A stretch of 64,000 bases of DNA from Terriglobales bacterium (GTDB lineage Bacteria > Acidobacteriota > Terriglobia > Bryobacterales > Bryobacteraceae). A program made the translations under genes and the position numbers. Shown here piece by piece: positions 1 to 8,715 of this stretch. Each line of letters starts with the position of its first letter. The stretch's first letter is position 1. The stretch covers positions 62,001 to 126,000 of the forward strand of contig JAIXQP010000017.1 in the NCBI GenBank assembly GCA_027485675.1, given 5' to 3'. Below the pieces are notes generated by a model that ran no database searches, had not been told where the DNA came from, and saw nothing but the letters and a program-made list of their open reading frames with translations.

Positions 1-17
1 GTCTGCTTGACTCCGTT

Positions 18-1310
18 TCAGTCCGCGGAAGCCGCGGCCCGCGCTCGCGGGACGTGCAGGGTCCGGGTGGTATCGATGGCCAACGAACAGAGAGCCAGCA
101 TCAGGAACGCCCCGGCGCAGATCCAGAAAATCTCGCTCCAATCCTTAAGATGCCAAGTGGTGGCGAGAATCATGGGGATGAGCTTAGCCACCATCGAGGC
201 GCCAAAGTTACCCCACATATTCGACCACGCAATCGTCGAGGCCACGTTCGATCCGCCGATATCCTGACCGATCGCCCAGACGGCGGGCATCACGCTATCC
301 GCGGAGAACGCAACGACGGCGCAGGCCACCGTGATCCCGAGCGGGCCGGGCAGGAACGGGCAAACGATGTAGGCCAGGGCGGCCAGCGTGCAACCCGTAA
401 GAAAAGGAAGACGGCGGCCCCATTTCAGGCCAAATCGCAGAGTGAGTTGATCGCACCACCAGCCGCCGAACAGCATGCCCGCCATGCCGGCGGTGAGGGC
501 GATCGAGACATTACGGCTGGCGGTCACCTGATCGAGGCCGCGGACTTCAATGAGGTACGCCGGCAGCCACGTGATGAGAAACGCCCAGCCAAAGTTGAGG
601 CCAAGCATACCCAGATTCAGCATCCACAGACCAGGGTGAAGGATCAACTGGCGGATGGGGAAACCAGGAGGGGGCGACGGTGGGGGCGGGCCAATCAGTT
701 CCCGCTCGCCGTCATTGACCCTGGGATGCTGGGAGGGACGATCCCGGAAAACGAAATGAGTGAGGGCCGCGAGCGCGAGTCCGCCGACGCCGTAGAGGAG
801 CAACACCAGCCGCCAGGAGCCGAAGCTGGCAATGGCCAGCGCCGTCAGCCAGAGCGCCATCGCGTTCCCCACGCGGCCGCCAAAGGAGACCACCGAGTTG
901 GCGCGGGCACGGTGCGTGAGCGGGAACCAACGGGAGATGACGAGCGCGCTGGCGGGGTAGGCCCCGGCCTCGGCCAAGCCGCAGGCGGCGCGGACGGCGA
1001 GCATGGCCAACAACGTGGAGGTGAGGCCTGTGGCGGCAGTCGCGAGGCTCCAAAGTACGATGTAGGTGACCAACATCTTGCGGGGCCCGAACCGGTCCGC
1101 CAGATAGCCGGCTGGTAGCTGGCCAAGGGCGTAGGCAAAGAAGAACGTAGCAAGGATGTCGCCCGTGGATTCGCGGGTAAGGTTAAGTTCGCTCTGAAAC
1201 GCCGGCGATTGGACCACCGCGCTCATGCAGATGCGATCGAGGTACAGCAGAAACGCATTGGCGGTGGCGACGGCGAGCAGGCCGTAGCGAATACGGGTGG
1301 GTTGGCTCAC
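18..1310 (-). CDS. MFS transporter, probable ACS (organic anion) family
   Basis: A 430-residue integral membrane protein with about 12 hydrophobic segments. The loop between helices 2 and 3 carries the major-facilitator signature (GYLADRFGPRK, about residues 68-78), and the first helix region LLYLDRICMS resembles the hexuronate/glucarate/phthalate (anion:cation symporter) branch. The family imports small carboxylates such as sugar acids using the proton gradient; the substrate cannot be read from sequence. The start codon overlaps the stop of the upstream M19 dipeptidase gene by 4 bp (ATGA), so the two genes are almost certainly co-transcribed, suggesting coupled uptake and hydrolysis. The stop lies 18 bp from the window edge. 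Confidence 0.88.
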   Translation of the reverse strand: MSQPTRIRYGLLAVATANAFLLYLDRICMSAVVQSPAFQSELNLTRESTGDILATFFFAYALGQLPAGYLADRFGPRKMLVTYIVLWSLATAATGLTSTLLAMLAVRAACGLAEAGAYPASALVISRWFPLTHRARANSVVSFGGRVGNAMALWLTALAIASFGSWRLVLLLYGVGGLALAALTHFVFRDRPSQHPRVNDGERELIGPPPPSPPPGFPIRQLILHPGLWMLNLGMLGLNFGWAFLITWLPAYLIEVRGLDQVTASRNVSIALTAGMAGMLFGGWWCDQLTLRFGLKWGRRLPFLTGCTLAALAYIVCPFLPGPLGITVACAVVAFSADSVMPAVWAIGQDIGGSNVASTIAWSNMWGNFGASMVAKLIPMILATTWHLKDWSEIFWICAGAFLMLALCSLAIDTTRTLHVPRARAAASAD

Positions 1311-2389
1311 TGGAGGTGATCTTTGAGAAAGCGGAGGAAGTTGCCGGCGAAGATATTGTCGATGTCGGCCGAGGTATATCCACGGGCCGCCAAGGGCGTT
1401 ACCAGGGAGCGGAGATCGGCGATGGAGTTGAGGTCCATCGGTACCTGTTCGGTGCCGTAGCCGCCGTCGAGATCGGTGCCGATGCCCACGTGGTTGGCGT
1501 TGCCGGCGATCTGGCAGATGTGGTCAATATGCTCGCAGATCTTCTCCATCTTGAGTTGGAAATCGGCGGGCTTGGACTTGTGATGAGTCCAGTTGTGGAC
1601 CATCATGATGGCATCAAAGGCCATGCCGATGACGGCGCCACGGTCGACCAGCGCGCGGATCATGTCGTCGGAGAGTTGGCGGTTCCAATCGGCCAGGGCG
1701 CGGCAGTTGTGATGGGAGGCCCACAGGGGACCGCGATAGCGGCTGAGGGCATCCCAGAACGATTCGTCGCAGAGGTGGGTGACATCGAGAATGATGTGCA
1801 GCTCCTCCATCTGCTTGAGGAGCTCGTGGCCACGGGGCGTGAGGGGCCCCTCATCATCAGTGCCGTGGCCATAGACGCCGGGGCCGTAGTGGACAGGGCC
1901 GAGGGCGATGAGGCCCTGTTCACGGGCCTTTTCAAGATGCTTGGGGGAGAGAATGGAGTCGGCGCCTTCCAGGCTGAGGAGGTAGCCAATAGGCAGCTTG
2001 GTGGTGTCGGCGGCATCGCGCCAAAGGTCAGCGTGCGCGCTGACATCGGCCCATGTCCGCAGTTGGATGAGTTCGCCGGCATCCTCCATGGTGCGGTACC
2101 AGGCGAGTTGGCCCTGGGTTTGCGCCCACGCCTGCTCCGGACTCTGCCAGCCAGGGAGCTTGCTGAAGCGGCCCGAGTAGCGGGCGATTTGCGTGGCAAC
2201 ACAAACGCCGATGCGGCCGCGGCGCATCTCCGGAAGACAAACGGTGTTGTTGCCGCGGTCGGGAAGATCGTTCCGGCCGATTTCGCGGCGGCGGATCTCC
2301 ACGAGCGGAAGGCGGATGTCGCGATTCCATTCCATGGCGTTCATGGAGAGATCGAGATGGGCGTCGAAGATCAGCGAAGGCTGGGACAT
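1307..2389 (-). CDS. Membrane dipeptidase, peptidase family M19
   Basis: A 360-residue zinc hydrolase of the renal-dipeptidase family, acting on dipeptides and sometimes other small amides. The N-terminal metal motif DAHLDLS (His11 and Asp13) is present, followed by DVTHLCDESFWD, the His-rich SHHNCRAL and the C-terminal GIGTDLDGGYG typical of M19. The reading frame is open further upstream to 2677, but that extension is Pro/Arg-rich, overlaps the divergent glycosyltransferase gene, and has no family similarity; the ATG at 2389 directly precedes the conserved domain. No signal peptide is evident, so it is probably cytoplasmic. It is the first gene of a two-gene unit with the MFS transporter. 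Confidence 0.88.
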   Translation of the reverse strand: MSQPSLIFDAHLDLSMNAMEWNRDIRLPLVEIRRREIGRNDLPDRGNNTVCLPEMRRGRIGVCVATQIARYSGRFSKLPGWQSPEQAWAQTQGQLAWYRTMEDAGELIQLRTWADVSAHADLWRDAADTTKLPIGYLLSLEGADSILSPKHLEKAREQGLIALGPVHYGPGVYGHGTDDEGPLTPRGHELLKQMEELHIILDVTHLCDESFWDALSRYRGPLWASHHNCRALADWNRQLSDDMIRALVDRGAVIGMAFDAIMMVHNWTHHKSKPADFQLKMEKICEHIDHICQIAGNANHVGIGTDLDGGYGTEQVPMDLNSIADLRSLVTPLAARGYTSADIDNIFAGNFLRFLKDHLQ

Positions 2390-2469
2390 GGGGAAGTCAT
2401 AAGGATACACGACGATGCTGTTTGGTACGAGGGAGCCGGGAGCGTACGACCGGCTGATAAACTGACAGT

Positions 2470-4761
2470 TTGGGCGGCACGAAGCTACTTGTGGTGGTCG
2501 TCGACTACCAAGTCCCCGGTCTGGTGATGCAGCTGCTGCGATCCCTCGAAGGTCCGCTGGCGGAGTTCCCGTTGGCGCGGGTGGTAGTGGTCGAGAACAG
2601 CGGTGAGCACGCGGCCCAACAACTGGACGAGGCGATCGCTGCGGGCGGCTGGCAGCGGTGGGCGAGAGTGGTGACACCCGAGCAGAATCTGGGTTTCGCC
2701 GGAGGGAACAACCTGGCGGTTCGGGCAGCGTTGGCGAGTGACGACCCGCCCGACTTCGTCATGCTGCTGAATCCGGACACGGTGGTGACTCCGGATGCGC
2801 TTTCCGCGTTAGTCCGTGTTCTCAAGGAGCATCCCGAGGTTGGGATCGTGGGGAGCCGGCTGGAGTTCCCGGATGGCTCGCCGCAGGGGTCGCCGTTCCG
2901 CTTTCCTGGAATCGCGACCGAGATCGATCGCGGATTTCACTTCGGGCCAGTGAGTTGGCTGCTGCGCCGTTGGTCGATCTGCCCGGCCAAGCCTACGGCG
3001 GAGGGTCCAGTAGACTGGGTGGCCGGTGCGGCGATGATGATTCGCCGAGAGGTGCTTACGAGCATTGGCCTGCTGGACGAGCGGTTCCTCGCGTATTTCG
3101 AGGACGTCGATTACTGCCTCCGGGCTTGGCGCGGCGGTTGGAGCGTCTGGTATGTACCGGCGAGCGGCGTGGTTCATCTGGAGGGGCAGTCGTCCGGCTT
3201 GAGCGGCGGGGCGCCGGCGTGTCCACCCGACTACTGGTTTGCGGCTCGCCGCTACTACTTCGTGAAGAGTTACGGGCGGCTTCGGGCGGCGATGATCGAC
3301 GCCGCGTTTCTCGCGAGCGCTGCGCTGGGGCAGTGGCGATGCCGGCTGCAGGGCAAGGCGTTGCCGCACCAACGGAAGGCCCTGGCGGCGGCCTGGAGAT
3401 TCGCGGCATTTCGCCCGGCAAGAGGGAGCGGCACTGCGGCCGCCGCGCTACGGGCCGGGGCGTGGACCGCCCTGGGATTCGGCGGCAGCCAATTGCTCCG
3501 GCTGCTGTTCAATCTCGTGGCGACGCGGCTCCTGTTTCCGGAGTTGTTCGGCGTGGTGGCGATTGCCAATGTGGTGGTGCTCGGCTTGGGATTGAGCTTT
3601 GACCTGGGAACAGGCCTGAGCATCATCCGCGAGCAAAAGGGCGAAAACGTCCGGTTCCTCCGAACGGCTTGGACGTTGCAGGTGCTGCGCGGGTTCGTGT
3701 TGTGGGGAATGAGCGGTCTGGTGGCATGGCCGCTAGCCAGCTTCTACGGGGAGCCGCGCCTGCTGTGGCTAATACCGCTGTTGGGAAGCAGCGCGGTGCT
3801 CACGGGATGGCAATCGATTTGGTTGTCGACTTCGGTGCGAAAGATGGCACTGCACCCGGTGGTGATGGTCGATCTGGGATCGCAGTTAGCCGGCGGGGCA
3901 GCGATGGTGTTATGGGCGTGGCTACGTCCTGGCGTCGAGGCGCTGGTGGCCGGGTCTCTGATCCCGCCGCTGGTGAAGCTGGTGCTCAGCCATTGGCAGT
4001 CCGGCTGGACCGACCGCCTGGCATGGGATGGCGACGCGGTGCGCCGCATTTTCACCTTTGGGCGATGGGTGTGGGTGGGGAGCGCCATCTACTTCTTCTC
4101 GTCGCAGGTGGATCGCCTGCTGCTGGGGAAACTGGTGCCGATGGAGTTGCTGGGCGTCTATGGGATTGCGTCGGCACTCGCCGAGTTTCCGCGTGCCTTC
4201 GTGTTGGCCATCGGGGGCAACGTGCTTTTCCCGGCCTATTCCCGGCTGCTCGGTACGACGGGCGATCGCCTGCATGCCGCCATGGAGCGCAGCCGGCGGC
4301 CCGTGCTGGGAGTAATGGTGCTCGTAATCGTGGCCGGCACAGTGGCTGGGGATCTGGCTCTGCGCGTGGCCTTTGACGAGCGGTACCATGCCGCGGCCTG
4401 GATGTTTCCGCTGCTGGTCTTCGGCATCTGGCCGGCGGCCCTGGTGCAAAGCAGCGGTCCGGCGCTGCTGGCGGTGGGAAAGCCGAAGTACTCCGCCTAT
4501 GCCAACACCGCGAAGTTTGTCTTCACGTTGGTGGCGCTACCGCTGGGGTTTCACTGGGCGGGTTTGGCGGGGGCCGTAGTGGCAGTGGCCTTGAACGACC
4601 TTCCTTCCTACGCCGTGACCTGCTATGGGCTCCAACGGGAGCGGCTATGGCCGGCCCGCCAGGACTTGCGGGCGACGTTGCTCCTGCTGGGCCTGCTCGC
4701 GGCAGGGTTGGCGATTCGATTTCTGCTGGGGGCTGGCTTTCCGTGGGGAGGAGTGCGGTGA
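2470..4761 (+). CDS. Fusion: GT2 glycosyltransferase + Wzx-like polysaccharide flippase
   Basis: A 763-residue two-part protein. Residues 1-270 are a GT2 (rhamnosyltransferase-like) catalytic domain: N-terminal LVVVVDY strand, NLGFAGGNN, the DXD-equivalent NPDT at 101-104 and EDVDYCLRAWRGGW at 211-224. Residues 325-763 form a multi-helix transporter with the features of oligosaccharide flippases, including SSQVDRLLLGKL and VYGIASALAEFPRA at about 544-576. The first half would add a sugar to a lipid-linked glycan and the second would flip it across the inner membrane. The start is TTG at 2470; in-frame GTG codons just downstream are alternatives. It heads the eight-gene polysaccharide unit and overlaps the next gene by 4 bp. 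The frame is continuous, so it is not obviously two genes. Confidence 0.85.
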   Translation: MGGTKLLVVVVDYQVPGLVMQLLRSLEGPLAEFPLARVVVVENSGEHAAQQLDEAIAAGGWQRWARVVTPEQNLGFAGGNNLAVRAALASDDPPDFVMLLNPDTVVTPDALSALVRVLKEHPEVGIVGSRLEFPDGSPQGSPFRFPGIATEIDRGFHFGPVSWLLRRWSICPAKPTAEGPVDWVAGAAMMIRREVLTSIGLLDERFLAYFEDVDYCLRAWRGGWSVWYVPASGVVHLEGQSSGLSGGAPACPPDYWFAARRYYFVKSYGRLRAAMIDAAFLASAALGQWRCRLQGKALPHQRKALAAAWRFAAFRPARGSGTAAAALRAGAWTALGFGGSQLLRLLFNLVATRLLFPELFGVVAIANVVVLGLGLSFDLGTGLSIIREQKGENVRFLRTAWTLQVLRGFVLWGMSGLVAWPLASFYGEPRLLWLIPLLGSSAVLTGWQSIWLSTSVRKMALHPVVMVDLGSQLAGGAAMVLWAWLRPGVEALVAGSLIPPLVKLVLSHWQSGWTDRLAWDGDAVRRIFTFGRWVWVGSAIYFFSSQVDRLLLGKLVPMELLGVYGIASALAEFPRAFVLAIGGNVLFPAYSRLLGTTGDRLHAAMERSRRPVLGVMVLVIVAGTVAGDLALRVAFDERYHAAAWMFPLLVFGIWPAALVQSSGPALLAVGKPKYSAYANTAKFVFTLVALPLGFHWAGLAGAVVAVALNDLPSYAVTCYGLQRERLWPARQDLRATLLLLGLLAAGLAIRFLLGAGFPWGGVR

Positions 4762-5951
4762 TCGAGGCTCGCTATCTGCTGGCCTTGAACGTCCTGTGTT
4801 ACCGGGATACGAAGGATGCGCATGGCTTCGATCGGCTCTGGCAGAAGGACCTGCAGGAGCATCTGCGCTATTTGAGCCATGTGACGCTGGCATCGCCCTG
4901 CGCACCGATGCGGCCGGGCGAGTACGGCGGGATCGATAGCCCCCGGCTTCATTACCGGGATCTGCCGCGGCCTTCGTCCTTCGGGCACGCACTGATGCAG
5001 TTGCCGCTCACGCTATGGAGGCTTTGGAAGGCGACGGGGGAGGCGGCCATCGTGCATACGTGCGTAGCGGGCTGGCCGATCCCGATGGGCTGGCTGGCGA
5101 CGCCGCTGGCGAAGTGGCGAGGGAAACAGCTGGTGATTGTCGTCGAATCAGCGCCTTGGCGTCTGTTCCCCGGCGGCCCGGCGGATTGGCGGGCGCGCCT
5201 CCGGGCGGCCGTTTTCGAGCGGGTGTCGCGTTGGTGCTTGCGGCAGGCGGACCTAGTTGTCGTCACCCAGGACGGCTATCGCAGCCTGGTGGCGGACGGG
5301 AAGAGTTGCCATACGATCCCGGCGGCGTGGATTGACGAAGAGACCGTACTTTCCGACGCCACGGCGCAGAAGGCTTGGGCGGAGAAGCTCGCCGACCCGC
5401 CCGAGTTGCTGTACGCGGGCCGGCTCGAGCCGAGCAAGGGAGTACGGACTCTGTTAGAGGCGATGGAGATTCTGGCCGCGCGGCGGGTAGCGATCCGGCT
5501 TACGATTATCGGCGAAGGCTCCTTGCGAAACGAGTGCGAATCCGCGGCGCGCCGATCCACGGGAACGGTCGAGATCCGGGTGCATCCGCCGATCGCTTAC
5601 GGCGACGACTTTTTCGATTTCTTGCGCCGCCATCGGGCGCTCGTAACGCCGAGCCTTTCCGATGAGCAGCCCCGCATTGTCTACGACGCGTTCTCGCAAG
5701 CGGTGCCCGTGATTGCCAGCGATACGCCGGGACTTTCGCGAAGCGTACGGGAGGGAGTGACCGGCCTGCTGGTGCCGGCTGGAGACGCCGCCTGGGCCGA
5801 GCGATTGGCCGCGTGCGCGGCAGACTTGGGGCGGTGCCGGGAGATGGGGATGGCGGCCGTGGCGGAGGCCCGCGCCAACACCCATCAGGAGATGCACCGG
5901 CGCCGGGCGCGGCTGCTCGAAGCAATGCTGCTCAGGAAACCTGCGTGCTAG
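4758..5951 (+). CDS. Glycosyltransferase family 4
   Basis: A 397-residue GT-B fold transferase. The C-terminal nucleotide-sugar half is recognisable: LLYAGRLEPSKGVRTLLEAM, TIIGEGSLRNECE, then SLSDEQPRIVYDAFSQAVPVIASD and GVTGLLVPAGD, the usual GT4 order with the acidic catalytic stretch. The N-terminal acceptor half is poorly conserved, as expected. GTG at 4758 is chosen because it overlaps the preceding stop in a GTGA; an ATG at 4647 lies deep in the previous gene and gives a low-complexity leader. Cytoplasmic, probably adding one sugar of the repeat unit made by this locus. Donor and linkage cannot be inferred. Confidence 0.87.
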   Translation: MIEARYLLALNVLCYRDTKDAHGFDRLWQKDLQEHLRYLSHVTLASPCAPMRPGEYGGIDSPRLHYRDLPRPSSFGHALMQLPLTLWRLWKATGEAAIVHTCVAGWPIPMGWLATPLAKWRGKQLVIVVESAPWRLFPGGPADWRARLRAAVFERVSRWCLRQADLVVVTQDGYRSLVADGKSCHTIPAAWIDEETVLSDATAQKAWAEKLADPPELLYAGRLEPSKGVRTLLEAMEILAARRVAIRLTIIGEGSLRNECESAARRSTGTVEIRVHPPIAYGDDFFDFLRRHRALVTPSLSDEQPRIVYDAFSQAVPVIASDTPGLSRSVREGVTGLLVPAGDAAWAERLAACAADLGRCREMGMAAVAEARANTHQEMHRRRARLLEAMLLRKPAC

Positions 5952-5961
5952 GTTAGACAAA

Positions 5962-6540
5962 GTGAGTGATCGGCAACAAAAGGCGGGCCTCTGGCAGCAG
6001 GTGCGAGAGGATTGGCAGGCTCACGGGAGAGACTGGACCAAACCGGGCTTTCGAGCGGTGGCGATCCATCGGTTTGGAGTGTGGCGGATGGGCATCCGCG
6101 CCAAGTGGTTGCGCGCGCCGTTTAGCGTCGTTTATCGGATGCTCTACCGCCGGGTGCGCAATGGCTACGCGATCGATCTTCCTTACTCGGTGCGCCTGGG
6201 GCGCCGCGTGGTGGTGGAGCACTGCGGGGCCATCGTGATCCATGGAAGTGCTTCGCTGGGAGACGACTGTATCGTCCGGCAGGGGGTAACGCTGGGGAAT
6301 CGCTATCTCGACCGTCCCTTCGAGGCGCCGCAACTGGGAGCCCGCGTGAACATTGGCGCCGGGGCCAAGATTCTGGGCGGGGTGACGATCGGCGACGACG
6401 TGCAGATTGGCGCCAATGCGGTGGTGCTGCAGGATGTGCCGCAGGGAGCGACGGTAGCCGGGATACCAGCCCGGATAGTCAAGGATGCGCACGGAGGGAG
6501 CCATGCCACGTTGGGCAGTCGTGGCCGTCGGGCGGAATGA
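5962..6540 (+). CDS. Serine-acetyltransferase-like hexapeptide acyltransferase
   Basis: A 192-residue left-handed beta-helix acyltransferase. Imperfect hexapeptide repeats run from about residue 85 to 170 (HGSASLGDDCIVRQGVTLGN, NIGAGAKILGGVTIGDDVQI, GANAVVLQDVP), with the closing VAGIPARIV typical of CysE-type and polysaccharide O-acetyltransferases. The short N-terminal helical region is reduced relative to CysE, and the setting inside a glycosyltransferase operon favours O-acetylation of the polysaccharide over cysteine biosynthesis. GTG at 5962 is the likely start, 10 bp after the previous stop; no strong Shine-Dalgarno sequence is seen. The 3' end overlaps the next gene by 38 bp. Confidence 0.85.
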   Translation: MSDRQQKAGLWQQVREDWQAHGRDWTKPGFRAVAIHRFGVWRMGIRAKWLRAPFSVVYRMLYRRVRNGYAIDLPYSVRLGRRVVVEHCGAIVIHGSASLGDDCIVRQGVTLGNRYLDRPFEAPQLGARVNIGAGAKILGGVTIGDDVQIGANAVVLQDVPQGATVAGIPARIVKDAHGGSHATLGSRGRRAE

Positions 6541-7504
6541 GAGCAAGCGGCTCGCCCGTTGCCTGGAAGCAGCGCGGCGAGACGACGGCCTGCTCGTGTA
6601 TGTCGACTCCGGTTCAACGGACGGGAGTCCGTCAATAGCGCGCGGGCTGGGCGTCCCGGTGGTGGAACTCGACCCGAAGCTGCCGTTTACGGCGGCGCGG
6701 GCGCGCAACGAAGGCCTGGAGTGGGCACTGGCGCGATGCCCGGAGTTGGCGTTTGTCCAGTTTGTGGATGCGGACTGCGAGTTAGCAGCCGGATGGCTGG
6801 AACGAGCGATGAGCGAGTTGCAAGCCGAGGCCACCCTGGGAGCCGTCGGAGGCCGGCTGCGGGAGGCCGCCCCCGAAGCATCCGTCTACAACCTACTCGT
6901 CGATCTGGAGTGGGATACCCCGGTTGGCGATACGGGTGCGTGTCTGGGCACCGTGATGATGCGGGTGGAGGCGTTCCGCGAGGCAGGGGGCTTTGATCCC
7001 CGACTGATCGCCGGCGAGGAGCCGGATCTCTGCATCCGGCTGCGCCGCCAGGGCTGGAAGATCCGCCGGCTGGCCGACGAGATGTCGACCCACGATGCCC
7101 GCATGACCCGGCTGTGGCAATGGTGGCAGCGCACCGTGCGCGCCGGCCACGCCTACGCCGAGGGCCGGTCGCGCTATGGTGACGCGCCCGAGCGGCATTG
7201 GCGAAAAGAGTGCCGGAGCATCTGGTGTTGGACCGCACTGGCGACGGCAGCATTGGCGTTGGCGTGGCCGAGCGGAGGATGGTCGCTGCTGCTGCTGGCA
7301 GCTTTCCCATTGCAGATACTGCGCATTGCGCGGCGCCGGAAGCAGTCTGGAACGCCCGCGCGGGCGGCGCTCCTGTATGGCGTCTCGTGCATGCTGGGGA
7401 AGTTTCCGCAGGCGGTTGGACAGATGCGCTTTCATCTGCGGAGAGCACGCGGAGGCACACCCGCTTTGATCGAGTATCAGAATCAGCGAAAGGTGTCGCC
7501 GTGA
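6503..7504 (+). CDS. Glycosyltransferase family 2
   Basis: A 333-residue GT2 enzyme. The N-terminal Rossmann-like core shows AVVAVGRNESKRLARCL, then VYVDSGSTDGS, and the DXD-type FVDADCE at about residues 91-97. A second conserved block, GGFDPRLIAGEEPDLCIRLRRQGW, holds the acidic residues used with the acceptor. One or two hydrophobic segments near the C-terminus suggest membrane association. The ATG at 6503 is preferred over the ATG at 6485 because GGAGG sits at a good distance upstream. It overlaps the acyltransferase gene by 38 bp and the next gene by 4 bp (GTGA), so translation is probably coupled. Confidence 0.88.
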   Translation: MPRWAVVAVGRNESKRLARCLEAARRDDGLLVYVDSGSTDGSPSIARGLGVPVVELDPKLPFTAARARNEGLEWALARCPELAFVQFVDADCELAAGWLERAMSELQAEATLGAVGGRLREAAPEASVYNLLVDLEWDTPVGDTGACLGTVMMRVEAFREAGGFDPRLIAGEEPDLCIRLRRQGWKIRRLADEMSTHDARMTRLWQWWQRTVRAGHAYAEGRSRYGDAPERHWRKECRSIWCWTALATAALALAWPSGGWSLLLLAAFPLQILRIARRRKQSGTPARAALLYGVSCMLGKFPQAVGQMRFHLRRARGGTPALIEYQNQRKVSP

Positions 7505-8715
7505 GTCCGCTTCGCGTCGCTTATCTGGTGAATCAGTATCCCAAGGTAAGCCACAGCTTTATCCGGCGGGAGATTGCGGCGCTGGAGAACATGGGAATCC
7601 AGGTGGCGCGCTTCTCCATCCGCCCCTGCCGCGAAAACCTGCCCGATCCGGCCGACCGCGCCGAACACGGGCGCACGCTGGCGCTGCTGGACCGCCCGTG
7701 GTCCCTCTTCACCGCCCTGGCGCGGACCCTGCTCACCGCGCCCGCTCCCTTTCTACGCGGGCTCCGCGCGACCTTCCGCATGGGATGGCGTTCCGATCGC
7801 GGTCTGATCCCCCATATGGCCTACCTGCTCGAGGCCTGCCGCTTGGTGGGCCACCTGCGCGACGGACAAGTAGATCATCTGCACGCGCACTTCGCCACCA
7901 ATCCCGCGGCGGTGGCCATGCTTTGCCGAATCCTGGGGGGCCCGCCCTACAGCTTCACCGCGCACGGTCCGGACGATTTCGACCGGGCCCCCGCGTTGAG
8001 CTTGGGAGAAAAAATCGCCGGAGCGAAGTTCGTGACCTCCGTGAGCGCCTACGGCCGCAGCCAGTTGCTGCGGTGGTCGGAGAGCCAGCACTGGGACAAG
8101 ATTCACGTGGTCCCCATGGGGTTGGACTCCGCCTTTCTCGAAGCAAAAGCGGCGCCCATTCCCGACACCCGGATGTTGGTGTCCATTGGCCGGCTGCACG
8201 AGCAGAAGGGGCAACTCCTCCTGCTCGAAGCGATGGCGCTGTTGGCGGCGCAGGATTACCCGTGCGAGCTTCTGCTGATCGGCGAGGGCCCCTTGCGTCC
8301 GGCGCTCGAAGCCGCCGTGGAGCGGCTGAAGCTGCAAGCCTCCGTCCGGCTGGCCGGCGCCTTGGCGGCGGAGGCGATCCGCGGCCATCTCCTGGCAGCC
8401 CGGGTGTTCGTGTTGCCGAGCTTCGCCGAGAATCTGCCGATCGTGCTTATGGAAGCGCTGGCGCTGGAGCGGCCGGTGATTGCGACCCACATCGCGGGCA
8501 TCCCGGAACTCGTGGAGAACGGGGCCTGCGGCTGGCTGGTGGCGCCGGGGGATGTGCACGCCATCGCCGCGGCCATCCGCGACGCGCTCGACACCCCGGC
8601 ATCGCGACTCGCGGCGATGGGCAGCGAGGGCGCCCGCCGGGTCCGCCGCCATCATGATGCGCGCCATGGCGCGGCACGGTTGGCCGAATACTTTCGCGGT
8701 GGAAACGCGGCATGA
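7501..8715 (+). CDS. Glycosyltransferase family 4
   Basis: A 404-residue GT4 enzyme of the type found in exopolysaccharide clusters. The N-terminus LRVAYLVNQYPKVSHSFIRREI is the acceptor-side motif of this subgroup (the PxxSxxFI block), followed by HLHAHFATNPA and FTAHGPDDF. The donor half has MLVSIGRLHEQKGQLLLLEA, LIGEGPLRPALE and the ENLPIVLMEALALERPVIAT block with its conserved glutamate. GTG at 7501 overlaps the previous stop. Upstream in-frame starts lie inside the preceding gene and add unrelated sequence. It ends in an ATGA overlap with the next glycosyltransferase gene. Confidence 0.9.
   Translation: MSPLRVAYLVNQYPKVSHSFIRREIAALENMGIQVARFSIRPCRENLPDPADRAEHGRTLALLDRPWSLFTALARTLLTAPAPFLRGLRATFRMGWRSDRGLIPHMAYLLEACRLVGHLRDGQVDHLHAHFATNPAAVAMLCRILGGPPYSFTAHGPDDFDRAPALSLGEKIAGAKFVTSVSAYGRSQLLRWSESQHWDKIHVVPMGLDSAFLEAKAAPIPDTRMLVSIGRLHEQKGQLLLLEAMALLAAQDYPCELLLIGEGPLRPALEAAVERLKLQASVRLAGALAAEAIRGHLLAARVFVLPSFAENLPIVLMEALALERPVIATHIAGIPELVENGACGWLVAPGDVHAIAAAIRDALDTPASRLAAMGSEGARRVRRHHDARHGAARLAEYFRGGNAA

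Noticed and set aside
1-17. Sequence left of the MFS gene
   Set aside because: Too short to assign; nothing recognised.
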